Origin: Helianthus annuus
Lineage: Eukaryota; Streptophyta; Magnoliopsida; Asterales; Asteraceae
Length of the DNA stretch: 64,000 nucleotides
Assembly (NCBI RefSeq): GCF_002127325.2
Contig: NC_035448.2
Coordinates: forward strand, 58,953,577 to 59,017,576
Reading direction: 5' to 3'
Below the pieces are notes generated by a model. The model was not told the origin of the DNA. It searched no databases and worked only from the letters and a program-made list of their open reading frames with translations. Shown here in pieces: positions 45,740 to 57,488 of the stretch (the stretch's first letter is position 1; the number at the start of each line of letters is the position of its first letter). A program made the position numbers and the translations under genes.

Positions 45740-48700
45740 ATGGATCAACACTCAAGAGGTTACAACTACACCTATGATGAGGATGATTATAGGGGTAATT
45801 ATTGCTCTAATTGTCGTAACGCACGCTCGGTTCAATATAATAACTCATATCAACCATCCAATTCATACAACCATTATGAGGAGCCCAGGTACGAGCCATC
45901 AACTTCATACACATCCTATGAAGACCAAAGGTATGAACCTCCTCCCTCATACTTATATTTTGATGAACCAAGGTATGAGCCTTCATACTCATACTTTGAA
46001 GACTCAAGATATGAGCCACCACCTTCATACTCTTATTATGAGGAACCATGGCGTGAACAACCCACCTCATATGAGTACTATGAAGAACAAAGTTTCGACC
46101 CTTATCCATCATATACTTACAATGAAGAACAATGGTGTGAACCATCTACTTCATATGAGTACTATGAGGAGCCAAGGATCGAACAACCGGATTCAAGCTT
46201 TGAGGATCCAAATTCTTTTTCTCTCACCGAAGTGACCAATAGGATATTAGAACACATTAAAACTATCGAACGTTACATGAAAGAATCTCGCGCAAGGGAA
46301 GAGGAATCCCGCGCAAGAGAAGAATTAAAAAATGATAATAACGTAGAGATAGTTAAAAATGTAAAAATGGAAGAACAAGAAAGTGAAAAACCAACACATG
46401 AGTTAAACAACTGATGCGGGCCCAAGCGTGGAAGAGCGGGCCATCCGGTACTTGGAGGCCCAGGATCGCGTCACAAAAGGGGCTTCATTGAAATGGCTCT
46501 AACTTGGGCTACGGGAGTCCGTTTGGGGCGTGTGACCAGTCAAAACGAACGGGAGAACGAGCTCTATCTTGCTGCAAACGCCTACGGCGGTTTGGGTAAT
46601 CGTCCGGGCCGAAAAAACGCTTATTTCTATTAGTTTTTTCCATTTTTATGTTTTTTCAAGTATTTTGGCCATTTTGTTTTTGGGCTTGTGTTTGGCCCGT
46701 TGTCTTTTTTAGGCCCGTTTCGAATTTCTGTCTCTATTTATGTATTGCCCTAATCATTTGATGAATCAGAATTGAATTTTGAGAAAAACAGTTTTTCACT
46801 TCAAATTCCGAGCCCTTTGGGTTGAATTTTGGGGTTGGGGAAGAACGACACGGGCATTCACAGAATCAACGTGTTTGATCTTCATTATCGTACTACTCAC
46901 TACATCAACAACGGAAAAGGTGAGGTCGATAACGCTAAAATTCAAGAAGAGTCTAATTTTGAAGAAATTAATCTCTTGTCACCTACTTTCGAAAATCATT
47001 GTTTAGTAACCCCTCATGCTAAGTTTTTAAAAGAGTAAAACACTAGTGCTAAAATCAAAGAAATAGTGAGTGTTAAGTTAACTAATGATCAAACCTCGCT
47101 AATAAAAGAAGATCCTTTTGAAATTAACATTACACCGGTTCCATGTTTCTTTCAAAATTCTTTTATTAGTAATATCACCATTGATAAAGATCTTTGTGTT
47201 AACATAATGCCTAACTACATTTTTGAAAAATTAAGTATTAGTGATTTTACTCCACTTCAAATTCCCATTTTTCTATCCGATCGAAAAGTAATGAAATCAA
47301 TCGATGTAGTTGAAGATGTTTTGGTTCAAACAAATCAAATGGTAATCCCAACCGACTTTGTCATCCTTGATGACGCTCCTCTAGTCTTGGGAAAATCTTT
47401 TGTAAAAACTCATGAAGCTTTGAAAAACCGGAAGTACAACAATCTGCCTCTTCAATTAGGGGCATTCAAAAGGAACATAGATCTTGAGCGTTCAATGAAG
47501 TATCCTTTTGGCAATAATGACCCCCTAATTGAAGATGAAGCTGAACCACCCGATACGACCAACGAAGAAGACCACTTTGTCGAAGAAGAGATAGCCATAG
47601 AACAAACCTTTAAGGTTCTTAATCTAGATGAGCCACAAAATAAGGTGTCTTCTAAAGACCCACCCATTGAGCTCAAGGAACTTCCTAAAGGTTTGGAATA
47701 TGCTTTTCTAGGCAAAGATGGTAGTTTACCTGTAATCATTTCATCTAAATTAAGTAACATAGAAAAAGAAAAATTAATTAGCCTGCTTAAAAAACACAAA
47801 AACGCGATCGCTTGGAAGCTTGTAGATATTAAAGGAATAAGCCCTTCCATGTGCACGCACAAAATTTTAATGAATGATGACTACAAAACGGTAATTCAAC
47901 CACAACGAAGAGTGAACCCCAATGTTCAAGAAGTGGTTAAGAATGAAGTCATCAAACTACTTGACGCCGGACTAATCTACCCTATCTCCGATAGTCCGTG
48001 GGTAAGTCCCGTTCAAGTAGTCCCAAAGAAAGGAGGTATGACGGTAATAACTAACGAGAAAAATGAATTAATACCAACGAGAACCGTCACAGGATGGAGA
48101 GTTTGTATAGATTATAGGCGATTAAATGAAGCAACAAGGAAAGACCACTTTCCTTTACCCTTCATTGATCAAATGTTAGAAAGATTATCCGGTCATAAAT
48201 TTTATTGTTTCTTAGATGGTTTTTCAGGTTACTTTCAAATACCGATAGCACCGGAAGACCAAGAGAAAACAAATTTCACATGTCCCTACGGAACTTTCGC
48301 ATATCGACGCATGCCATTCGGTCTATGTAATGCGCCTGCAACATTCCAACGTTGTATGGTCGCCATTTTCCATGATATGATCGAAAAGACAATGGAAGTC
48401 TTCATGGATGACTTTTCCATCTTTGGAGACTCATATGACCAATGCCTCGATAATCTTGAACGAATGCTATCCTGATGTGAGGAAACTAACCTCGCTCTTA
48501 ACTGGGAAAAATGCCATTTCATGGTAACAGAGGGAATAGTACTCGGTCACAAAATCTCAAGCGAAGGAATGGAAGTTGATCGAGCAAAAATAGAGACTAT
48601 TTCTCGATTACCTCCTCCATCCTCCGTACGAGCAATCAGAAGTTTCCTAGGACATGCCGGATTTTATAGAAGGTTTATCAAAGACTTTTCAAAAATCTCA

Positions 48701-50566
48701 AGGCCTCTAACAAAATTACTTGAAAAAGATGCACCCTTCATCTTTGACAAGGAATGCAATCAAGCATTTCTAACCCTCAAGGAAATGCTAGTCAATGCAC
48801 CTATCATGATAGCGCCAGATTGGAAACTTCCTTTCGAAATCATGTGTGATGCAAGTGACTTTGCTGTTGGAGCAGTCTTGGGACAAAGGAAAGAAAAGCA
48901 TTTCCACCCAATTTATTATGCTAGTAAAACTCTTAATGATGCACAAGAAAATTATACAACTACAGAAAAAGAATTACTAGCAGTGGTATTTGCTTTTGAT
49001 AAATTTCGTTCTTATCTTGTTCTTTCTAAAACAGTAGTCTATACAGACCATGCAGCCATCAGGTACCTCTTCAAGAAACAAGACGCAAAACCCCGTTTGA
49101 TCAGATGGATTCTACTCCTCCAAGAATTCGACATCGAAATCAAGGACAAAAGAGGAGCAGAAAACACTGCTGCAGATCATCTCTCACGCTTAGAAGACCC
49201 AGCTTTGGAGACAACCAGAGACGAGCAAATCAACGAGAAATTTCCCACGGAATCCTTGGAAATGATGGAGAGTAGACAAGAGCCATGGTATGCCGACTAC
49301 GCTAATTTCCTAGCTAGCGGTATAGTCACCAAAGGATGGCCACATCATCAAAGAAAGAAATTCTTTGCTGATGTAAAGCATTACTTTTGGGAAGACCCCT
49401 ATCTTTTCAAAATGTGTGCCGACCAGCTCATCCGAAGGTGTGTCCATGGTAATGAAGCACGAAGAATTCTCCGTCATTGTCATGAAGGTCCATACGGAGG
49501 ACATCATGGTGCCGCAAGTACCGCACGAAAGGTATTTGATTCGGGATTTTACTGGCCAACAATTTACAAGGATGCACAAAACCTTGTAAAGACATGTGAT
49601 GCCTGCCAGAGATCAGGTAATATTTCTTCCAAAAACGAAATGCCTCAAAATGGCATTCTCGTCTGTGAAATCTTTGACGTGTGGGGACTCGATTTCATGG
49701 GACCTTTCCCACCTTCAAAGGGAAACAAATATATACTTGTGGCAGTCGATTACTTGTCTAAATGGGCGGAGGCCGAGGCTCTTCCAACAAATGATGGAAG
49801 AGTAGTGGTAAAATTCTTGAAAAAACTGTTTTCTCGCTTTGGGACACCAAAGGCTTTAATAAGTGATAGAGGTACCCATTTTTGCAATCATCAACTCGAA
49901 AAAATATTAACAAGGTATGGGGTCTATCACCGGGTCTCAACAGCATATCACCCTCAAACAAATGGGCAAGCCGAAGTGACTAATCGAGGTTTAAAATGAA
50001 TACTTGAAAAAACCGTAGGAATAAATAAAAAAGAATGGGCCGACAAGTTAGACGACGCTTTATGGGCTTTTCGAACTGCCTATAAAACCACTATAGGCAC
50101 AACCCCATATAAACTCATCTATGGAAAAAGTTGTCACTTGCCAGTAGAAATAGCTCACAAGGCCTACTGGGCAATAAAAAACGTAAACTTAGATTTAGAA
50201 AATGCAGGTAAAAATCGATTTTGTCAAATAAATGAATTAGACGAGCTAAGGAATTATGCATATTCTAACTCCGAAATTTATAAAGAAAGAATGAAAAATT
50301 TACACGATAAATATATTAAATCTAATGAATTTCGGGTAGGAGATCAAGTTCTATTGTTTAATTCACGACTTCGATTATTTCCTGGTAAGCTAAAATCTAG
50401 GTGGTCAGGACCTTTTTCCGTCACCCATGTTTTTCCACACGGTGCAGTAGAAATTAAAACTCGAAATGGGATACCATTTAAAGTCAATGGCCAACGGCTA
50501 AAACTCTACAGAGGATCCATTGAGGATGAGGAAGAGGAGATCTCACTTCAAACGGTTAACGAATAA
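45740..50566 (+). pseudogene. Athila-like polyprotein: Tyr-rich N-terminus, protease, RT, RNase H, integrase
   Basis: The start ATG is 45,740. The N-terminal 220 residues are Tyr/Glu/Pro-rich repeats (variants of RYEPPPSYSYYEEP) ending in a Glu/Arg-rich helix. There is no capsid domain. A 496-bp solo LTR plus duplicated target (46,412-46,912) interrupts the frame by exactly 501 bp, so the frame is the same on both sides. The protease region has DKDLCVNIMP where DxGAxxNLMP is usual, so the DxG motif is lost. RT has CIDYRRLNEATRKDHFPLPF and FMDDFSIFG. RNase H has [15 protein letters not shown]. Integrase has the HHCC finger near 49,470-49,605 and cores LDFMGPFP and LISDRGTHF. Stops in the same frame: TAA 47,036-47,038, TGA 48,473-48,475 and TGA 49,997-49,999. 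The two TGA codons sit where a basic residue, probably CGA or AGA, is expected. Confidence 0.9.
46412..46907 (+). mobile_element. 496-bp solo LTR (or TRIM-like LTR) inside the Athila-like ORF, TSD ACAAC
   Basis: It begins TGATGCGGGCC and ends CACTACATCA, a TGATG/CATCA terminal inverted repeat. It is flanked by ACAAC at 46,407-46,411 and 46,908-46,912. The host ORF is open and in frame on both sides. Composition differs from the host: GC-rich start, 'gggcttgtgtttggcccg' phrase and a T-rich middle. A TATTTATG stretch near 46,735 may be its TATA box. It is unrelated to the other LTRs here. Confidence 0.85.
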
Positions 50567-51346
50567 ACTCATACCAGACATATTACAGGTAAGTGTACGT
50601 TTCAAAACCGGTAAGTCTTCTAACCATTTTCGGAAATAGGGGGCATGCACACGAGCACATAGTTACTTAAAAAAAATTCCAAAAACATTGCTCGGCACGG
50701 GGCCGTGTCCGCTGGACACGGGGCCGTGTCGAGGCAACTGTCGGGATAAAACCCTCTTTTCCTATCAAATACCCCCACGCCCCGTATAGCCGAAAACGCT
50801 CTGGTTCCAGGCGATTTTCTGCAGTTTTCCGACGTCACTACCGAGTTTAACAATGTCAAGGTATGATTCTATCATCTCTAGTAGTTAGATTAGTTACTTG
50901 CATGTAGTTAAAACATCAAAAATTGGGGAAAAATCTAGGGTTCTTCATGTTCATCCGGATCAAACTCAAAATTTTTGATGAAATCTGTTAGTAGTAGTTT
51001 AGATTAGTATAGTAGGAAGTAAATAAGCATGTATTGTTGATAGACTCGTTCGATTTCCAACTAAAACCCTAAACCCTTGTTCTTGAACCGAAAAACACGA
51101 AATTGAAAGGGTAAACAGTTTGTTTTGGGAAAAACGACACTTAGAGTTTCATTTTCGGGGGAAACCGCTACTATTGGGCTAAAAATTTTCAGGTTTTCGA
51201 AACCGGGACGAAAAATGAAATTCTTGGGTTACAGACGCCTGGACACGGGGTCGTGTCCACTGAACACGGGGCCGTGTCCAGCCCACTGTTTGCAGTTTCG
51301 CTCCAATTATCCTTGTTTCGTACTAACTTTTGATGTATTCTTTCAG
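50567..51346 (+). other. Athila inter-ORF region with possible subgenomic splice sites
   Basis: No gene. It holds motif pairs at about 50,695 and 51,240. A good donor-like AAG/GTATGA (50,861) and an acceptor-like TTCTTTCAG ending at 51,346, directly before the ATG of the next ORF, could produce a spliced mRNA for the downstream ORF. Confidence 0.45.
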
Positions 51347-52489
51347 ATGTCAAAATTCACGAGGTTTAACGCAAGCGAACTTGACGCTAGGGCACGATAC
51401 GAGGTACTACAAACAAGACCGGAGGAGTACCCTAGGCGGGCGTGTACCGACTTGCTAACCATGGTGAATCAACTTGACCGATTCAACAACATTGTGAGAG
51501 GTCCACTGGCTGTTGCATTGAACACCCGGCTTCGGTCGGTGCATCAATGCACAATGGAGTTCTACAGCACCTTCATTTTCAACTCGAGATGTGACCCGTT
51601 TGACCATGATGCGGTCACATTCCGATGTGGAGGGACCACGTTCACAACCTCCATGGCACAGTTTGGAGCTATCATAGGGCTATATAGTGAAGAGGAATCG
51701 GGAAATGAAGAGAATACTGGGGGATTACGAGACTTGGATGCAACTGAACGCTAAGCCGCATGGGCTCAAATAGGTGAAGGAATCTACAACCCGAGCAGCA
51801 CCAAAAGCACCAAACTGAGGGACCCGCTTTACCGCTACATTCACAGGCTCCTCACCTACTCGCTGAACCAGCGTCACGACAGTAGTGGCGTTGTAGGGTT
51901 GAAAGATTTGGGTGTCCTTCACTGCATCCACAACCAGAAGCCTCTCGATGTTCCTTATCTCTTGCTACGGAACATGCACCTAAATCGCCTTGCTCACGCT
52001 CCTACACCTATCTTCTTCGGGGGATGGGTGTCCCGTCTTTTCAAGCATTTTACGAATATCCCAAGGTCCTTTGAAAGGAGTCCATGGTCGGGACGGGTCG
52101 ATTACCACATTTGCCAAGCCATGAACTTGCTTTATGAAGCGGAAGACGGGACGGTGAGCTTTCAAAGAACGCAAGGCTATGCATGGAACCCGCAGGAGGC
52201 TCTAGTTCTTCATGCACCACCTCCCCATTTTCAGTACCCACCCCAAGGCGATCCGGGTCAATCCTCCTCTCAAGGAGGTGGTTTTCCTAACTTTCAAAGT
52301 TTAGATGATCTTTTGCAGGAAAACCTCATGTGCACCAGGAACACCTACAATCTCGCCAACAACACATACCACCGGGTTGGAGCTATCGAGCGCAACATTA
52401 ACGATATACAAGATGATATCGGTAGCATCCGGGAGTACATGGCGAGGCATGGGGGTGGAGGTGATGGTAGCGATGAAAACATGGAGTAG
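51347..52489 (+). pseudogene. ATHILA ORF-1-like protein in the post-pol position
   Basis: ATG 51,347 opens a frame of about 380 codons broken once by TAA at 51,752-51,754. The part SKFTRFNASELDARARYEVL, followed by a CTMEFYSTFIFNSR block and a TSMAQFGAIIGL block, resembles the ATHILA ORF-1 family, whose members share an EFLS...F..LGL pattern. After the stop the frame stays open through HRLLTYSLNQR and GGWVSRLFKHFTNIPRSFER to a Gly/Asp-rich tail. Its function is unknown; it is sometimes called env-like because of its position, but I see no signal peptide or membrane helix. Confidence 0.75.
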
Positions 52490-54373
52490 AAGGCTTGAAG
52501 GACCGAGGGGCAGGTTGGTGATGAGCCCACAGGTTTAAGTACCCTTCTCTATCGAACAATTTACAGCCTGCGTGCCGCTTGTTGAACAATTTACTTTCCT
52601 TAACTATTTCTTTTATCTTTGTTTTATTTTTACTTTATGCGTGGAGACAATTAACGTTGGTAATTTAGGATGGTTTATGTTTGTTTGGTTTGGTATTGAG
52701 TGATTAGACAGGTACAATGCAAGGGTTAGAGTGCTAAACATTAGCACTTGCAGCCCCGAAATGGAGAAACCGGGAGACAAAACCTGTTTTTCAGGCTCAC
52801 AGACTGTCCACACGGGGACGTGTCCAGCCAACACGCCCCCGTGTTCATCTCCCAGACCTGCGGTTTGGTTACTGACCTGCAATTTTTTGCCAGACACGAG
52901 GCCGTGTTCACCCAACACGCCCCCGTGTTCATCTTCTGTAAGTTCTCGGTACTGGCAGTTCACCACGGGGCCGTGTCCAATGGACACGGGGCCGTGTCCA
53001 GACTGCCAGTAACAAAAATCTTTGCTTTTTAAACCACTTTTACACATCCTAATCGACCAAAAACCTTATTTTTGGACACATTGAGGACAATGTGTAATTT
53101 AAGTGTGGGGGGGGATGCTAAAACCTTGAATTTTGCAAATCCTAAACACAAGCCTTACACAAAACTCTATTGGAACCGCTAAACACCCCAAATTTTTTCA
53201 AAAACTTTTTCATTTTTTTTTACTTGTCTTAGTTTAAGTTGGGAATAACAAGTTCTAAAAAGGTTATATTTTTACAAGTTTACAACCGATAGCGTCGTGA
53301 TAACAAAGAACCAACATAAGAAAATTATGAAACGGCATAACAAGTCTAGTTAAAAATTCGATTATATATACTTGATCACATTAAAAACCCATTCCCACAA
53401 AAGTGAGTTTTGAGCCTTTATTGAGCATAAAAATATACATATTTAGACTAAATGCTCATTTTTCGTTTCTTGTGTGAATAGCTGCTTGGTTCTTACAAAT
53501 CTAGAACTTGCCACAACAATACATTCCCGGTCCTTACCAACTTAAACCCAAGTAAGTAAATGATAGAGGCATTAGGACTAACCATTTTTCTTTCAAAACC
53601 ATTATTTTTCATTTTTTTATCACCTACCCAAAATCCCCCTAGATAGCCCCTTTGAGCCTAAACCTTTCATTTCATTACCCCAAAACCCTTTTTACCCACC
53701 AAAAACCCTTTTTATTTTTCACCTTTTATTTTAAGTAACAAGCTCGGTTCTTCGTAAACTCGCCTTTTTATGTGATGAAAAAAAAATGATGAAGTCAAAA
53801 ACAAACAAAAGCTATATAAAAGCTTGTTTGGAGAAATACTTCAAAATAAAAAGTCACTGAAGACAAGGTATTTTACGAAAACCGACGCTTTTTACGATTT
53901 TCGCCCTTTTACTAACCACTAACCCAACCACCTACCTTTAACCCAAGCCTAACCCTTCACCCCAAAAGTCCCTTGATATTTACAAAGGTAAAAAGTTAAA
54001 AAGGAGGAGGATTGATTGCTTGGCAAGCCTATGGAAGGCGTAAGTTCCATGCCGCTCTCGAGTGATTCACTAAAAAAATACACCTTCGGCCGAGTGTTGA
54101 GTGATCCCCCGTGAGGTATGTGAACTTGTATATAAATGGAATTTTAATAAGGCATGCTATGCCCAAATAAGTAATTTATCTTATGAAACGTTCAAAATAA
54201 ATCATAACGAATAGGATTGTAAATAAATAAAAATAAAACTTACAAAGACCTTGGATTCCCGACACTCTAGGACAAGCTAAAAACTTTCTCTTCTACCTAT
54301 TCCATTCGGGAGTGTAAGCCACATTTAAAGAGTTTTGCTTGAGGACAAGCAAAAGTTCAAGTGTGGGGGTATT
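52490..54373 (+). other. Athila-like 3' non-coding region with polypurine tracts
   Basis: No gene. Three CACGGGG motif pairs lie at 52,807-53,000. The conserved phrase ACATTGAGGACAATGTG is followed by TAAGTGTGGGGGGGGAT at 53,099-53,115, an internal second polypurine tract. The final tract AAGTGTGGGGGTATT adjoins the 3' LTR. Confidence 0.8.
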
Positions 54374-56066
54374 TGATGTGTGTAAAATGCAACATATAAA
54401 TCACATCAATTAAGGCATAAAACTAACCTTTTTTAAGTACTAATGTTGGAAAAAGAGTGTTTTTGTCTTCCTTTTGTATTTTCAGGATGAAATGAGCTCA
54501 AAATCACAAAAGAAGCAAAAAGACAACTAATTCTAGCATAAATACAAGAAAAGGAATAAAAGTAGACTGCCCGGACCCTCAACGGCACCTCCCAAGGCAA
54601 AGAAGAGAAAACAGAGACTGAACACGCCCCGTGTCCAGCGAACACAGGGGCGTGCCCAGGAAGCAGCAGAAAAGACAAACCAGTAGAAGCTTCCATTGCC
54701 CACCACGGGGCCGTGTCCAGCGGGCACGGGGGCGTGGTGAAAGTACAGCAGGCGCATTAATTGTAATTGCGAATTACAATTAATGAAGAGAGAGAATGTC
54801 AGACGGGCACGGGGGCGTGTCCAGCGGACACGGGGCCGTGCCCAGCCTTCTGTTCAGCCTATAAATAGGGGTGCTTGGCTTCATTCCATTTCATCCCTTG
54901 GCACACCACCTCTCTCACACTTCATCCACCACCCACCACCACCATAACACCATCATCCACCACCATCATCCATTGTCCATCGTAGAGTGTGTGAGTCGTC
55001 TCGGGATCCAAGATTGATCGTAAGAGTTCTTGACAATCAAGGCCATGTTTGCCTAAGTCTCTTACATCACTTGGTGAAGACAAGTGTTTAGTATAATACT
55101 TTTTATTTTTAATCTTTTGCACTTTTTATTTGGTTTTGTATTAATGACTTTAATAACTAGTTACTTATGTTGAAGGTGATCTTTCCTTATCGTTTGTCCG
55201 TGGTGTCTTGGCATTATTTTACTGTCTATATAAAATAAAAGATTTTCACCATTCATATCTCCACGGTCTATATGGAGGTATGTTGGCTACCTGGTCGGGG
55301 GTTAAGGGAACGGTTTGGTAAGGGTCTTGCCCTTGTTCAGCGTTTAGAGGTCCTGCTTGGGACCTGGGTCAAATTTAGTAGGATCTCCTTCAATACCCAT
55401 AGGTATTGGATGGCGGGGATCCAAACTCTTTGACCCCCTCATAAGTTAACTACTATTAATACTATAACCCGGCTATTTAGGACTGTATCCCTGCTGACTC
55501 AGACTACTTAGCCGAGGGTAACGTCACCGCCGAAAGCGGGGCCTACCACAATTTGCATTAATAACTTAATTCATTATCTTCCAATAATCCGACCCTTTAG
55601 GATTGTATCCTTGCTGACTCAAACTACTGGGTTGAGGGTAACGTCGCCTTCAAAAGAGGGGCCTACTACAATAACTAAGATAATCTCTTAAACAAGTGTA
55701 AAAGTGCGAAAATAATCAAAGGTTATACTAATACACGTGTCGGATCCAAGTGATTCATCTTGTCTATCTGTTTTTATTTTATTTTATTTTTCAGCATTTA
55801 GTTAGTTTTTATTTTTCTTAGTTTAAAACATTTTTCTCACTTTTTGATTTGGTTAGACGTTGAGGATAAACCGGTATTAAAAGCTCTTGTGTCCTTGGAC
55901 GACCTCGGTATCTTACCAACACTATACTACGTCCACGATGGGTGCACTTGCCCATATGTGTGTTTAGTGTTAGTAAATATCGTGTTTTATAAATTTAAAA
56001 CTTGGCTAAAAGTGTAAAAAGGGGCTTAAATATATATCAAAATTATATACACACCAACACACATCA
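54374..56066 (+). repeat. 3' LTR of the Athila-like element
   Basis: It has the same length as the 5' LTR. TATA box is at 54,860-54,867. It differs from the 5' LTR at scattered single bases. Confidence 0.95.
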
Positions 56067-56208
56067 ACATGAAAAACATCAAACATAAACAAACAAACAT
56101 TGGGATCAAATAGCTTTATTTCATTGATAACTGAACTGTTTACAATGATTACAAGCACAGATGTCACACTTGTGAAGGTTGTGTGTTCCTCTTTCATTTC
56201 TTTCTTTT

Positions 56209-56502
56209 TTTTGAACGACCAACAAATCTACTAGCGAAATTCACCACATCGGGATACACTCGCCTCCAAACCGGGGAAAACCCTCACCTAGGGTCGAAGC
56301 CCGTGAACACTCGCCTGAAGGCACGACAGTGCGGTGAGGTAAAACCCGCTTAGTTCAAGGATCGAACTAGCGATATCCACCTTTTCGCCTAGTCTTCCAT
56401 CATCCCAGGTGCCGCAGAAAATAATGGGGAAGTCAGGAATCGAACTTGGGTCCCTTAGAACACCAAGTCGATTTCTGCTTACTAGACTCAGAGGTCTTTC
56501 CA
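56209..56502 (-). mobile_element. tRNA-derived SINE (minus strand)
   Basis: Read on the minus strand it starts near GGAAAGACCTCTGAGTC. It has a B-box-like AGTTCGATTCCTG about 60 bases in, and ends TTGGTCGTTC followed by a short A tail (the T run at 56,209-56,216 on plus). The head, B-box spacing and A tail fit a plant SINE of about 290 bp. No A box could be set with certainty and the target duplication is unclear. Confidence 0.6.
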
Positions 56503-56534
56503 TCTTGTCTTCTTTTACCTAGTAGAGATGCATC

Positions 56535-56603
56535 TGATATGCATAAAATTCTAGTTTCTTAAGGGTATGGTATGTGATATGCATAAAATACTAGTTTCTT
56601 AAC
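56535..56603. repeat. Direct repeat, about 28 bp, spaced 39 bp
   Basis: TGATATGCATAAAAT followed by CTAGTTTCTTAA occurs at about 56,536 and again at about 56,575, with one mismatch. Confidence 0.8.
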
Positions 56604-57488
56604 CGGATTATTCCCAAATAACCACCCGCTAAATACCCGTCATGCTATTAATTTGAACTTGACCATGACAAAAGACCAAATGGGTTGTGACATCCCTCGT
56701 TGACTTAGTTACTTGTGCTTTAAGATCACTTTCGAAACAAGACACTTTTTTTTTTTTTGAAAAATTTTTGAAATTTTCCCCCATCCCCACACTTGAGGTA
56801 AACATTGTCCTCAATGTGTAGTGTTTAAATGAACAGGTCAAAATCGAAAACTTTTACTACTCCCCCATCCCCACACTTGAGGTAAAAATTGTCCTCAATG
56901 TGTAAGAACTAGAGTTTTAAATGCACAAGGGATGTGACACGGCTAACTTCCCAAAAATTCCACCCCGGAAAAATAAAATACAAAATACAATCCACTTATT
57001 ACTAAACTAAGAATCAAGTTAAAAAGGAAACGCATGCACCTGATTTTTGTCGCTAGATACTCATATCTTCTTCTTTTCTTCATAAAAACGGTTGTCCCGC
57101 GAACATGTTGTACCTACAAATCTTAACCCTTGTGTAGAAGCATGCTTCTCACAACCATTGAAATTTGTTAGGTTCTTAGTTCTACCATTTTTATGAAAGT
57201 GTTACCAGACCATACGTTAATTCACTTTGATTTATGTGGAAAATTAATTTACAACAACAACAACCCTAACTCACTTTCGTAGGAATCACGGTCGCATTTA
57301 GCGTATGCAACAAGCCCTTTTAAACCTCCCCATAGCTCGGGAGGACGAGTAGGTCTCGTGAGGGTTATATAGGGAACACACCCACAATGTTCATTTAACT
57401 AAGAAAATAAAATAAAACAAATAATAATACAAACTCTACAACAATCATACCTGGTTTATCTCTCATGGTGGTCGAAGTGAAAATTTGC

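Larger units (their letters stand above)
43645..56066 (+). mobile_element. Athila-like Ty3 element, 12.4 kb (TSD ACATG)
   Basis: The LTRs 43,645-45,337 and 54,374-56,066 are both 1,693 bp, starting TGATGTG and ending CACATCA. The target duplication ACATG lies at 43,640-43,644 and 56,067-56,071. A tRNA-Asp primer site follows the 5' LTR, and the polypurine tract AAGTGTGGGGGTATT precedes the 3' LTR. It contains one long gag-pol type frame (45,740-50,566) and a second ORF (51,347-52,489), both with stops, plus a 496-bp solo LTR. LTRs differ at about 17 sites by eye, about 1%. The RT type, tRNA-Asp priming and second ORF fit the Athila clade. Confidence 0.95.
40076..56168. mobile_element. Ty3-type solo LTR (TSD CTTGT), split by the Athila-like element
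   Basis: The plus strand begins TGTCACACCCCGACCACG at 40,076 and ends GATGTCACA at 56,168. The 5-bp duplication CTTGT lies at 40,071-40,075 and 56,169-56,173. Without the nested insertion the LTR is about 3.67 kb. Its minus-strand start (TGTGACATCTGTGC) followed by a polyadenylation-like AATAAAG is typical of Tekay-like LTRs, so its orientation is probably minus. No primer site or coding region adjoins it, so it is a solo LTR. The interior (40,076-43,639) is non-coding. Confidence 0.85.

Noticed and set aside
45774..46235. Overlapping 153-codon His/Met-rich frame
   Set aside because: It is an out-of-frame shadow of the Tyr-rich repeat ORF.
51347..52489. Second Athila ORF as a true envelope gene
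   Set aside because: No signal peptide, transmembrane segment or cleavage motif is visible; it fits ATHILA ORF-1-like proteins of unknown function.
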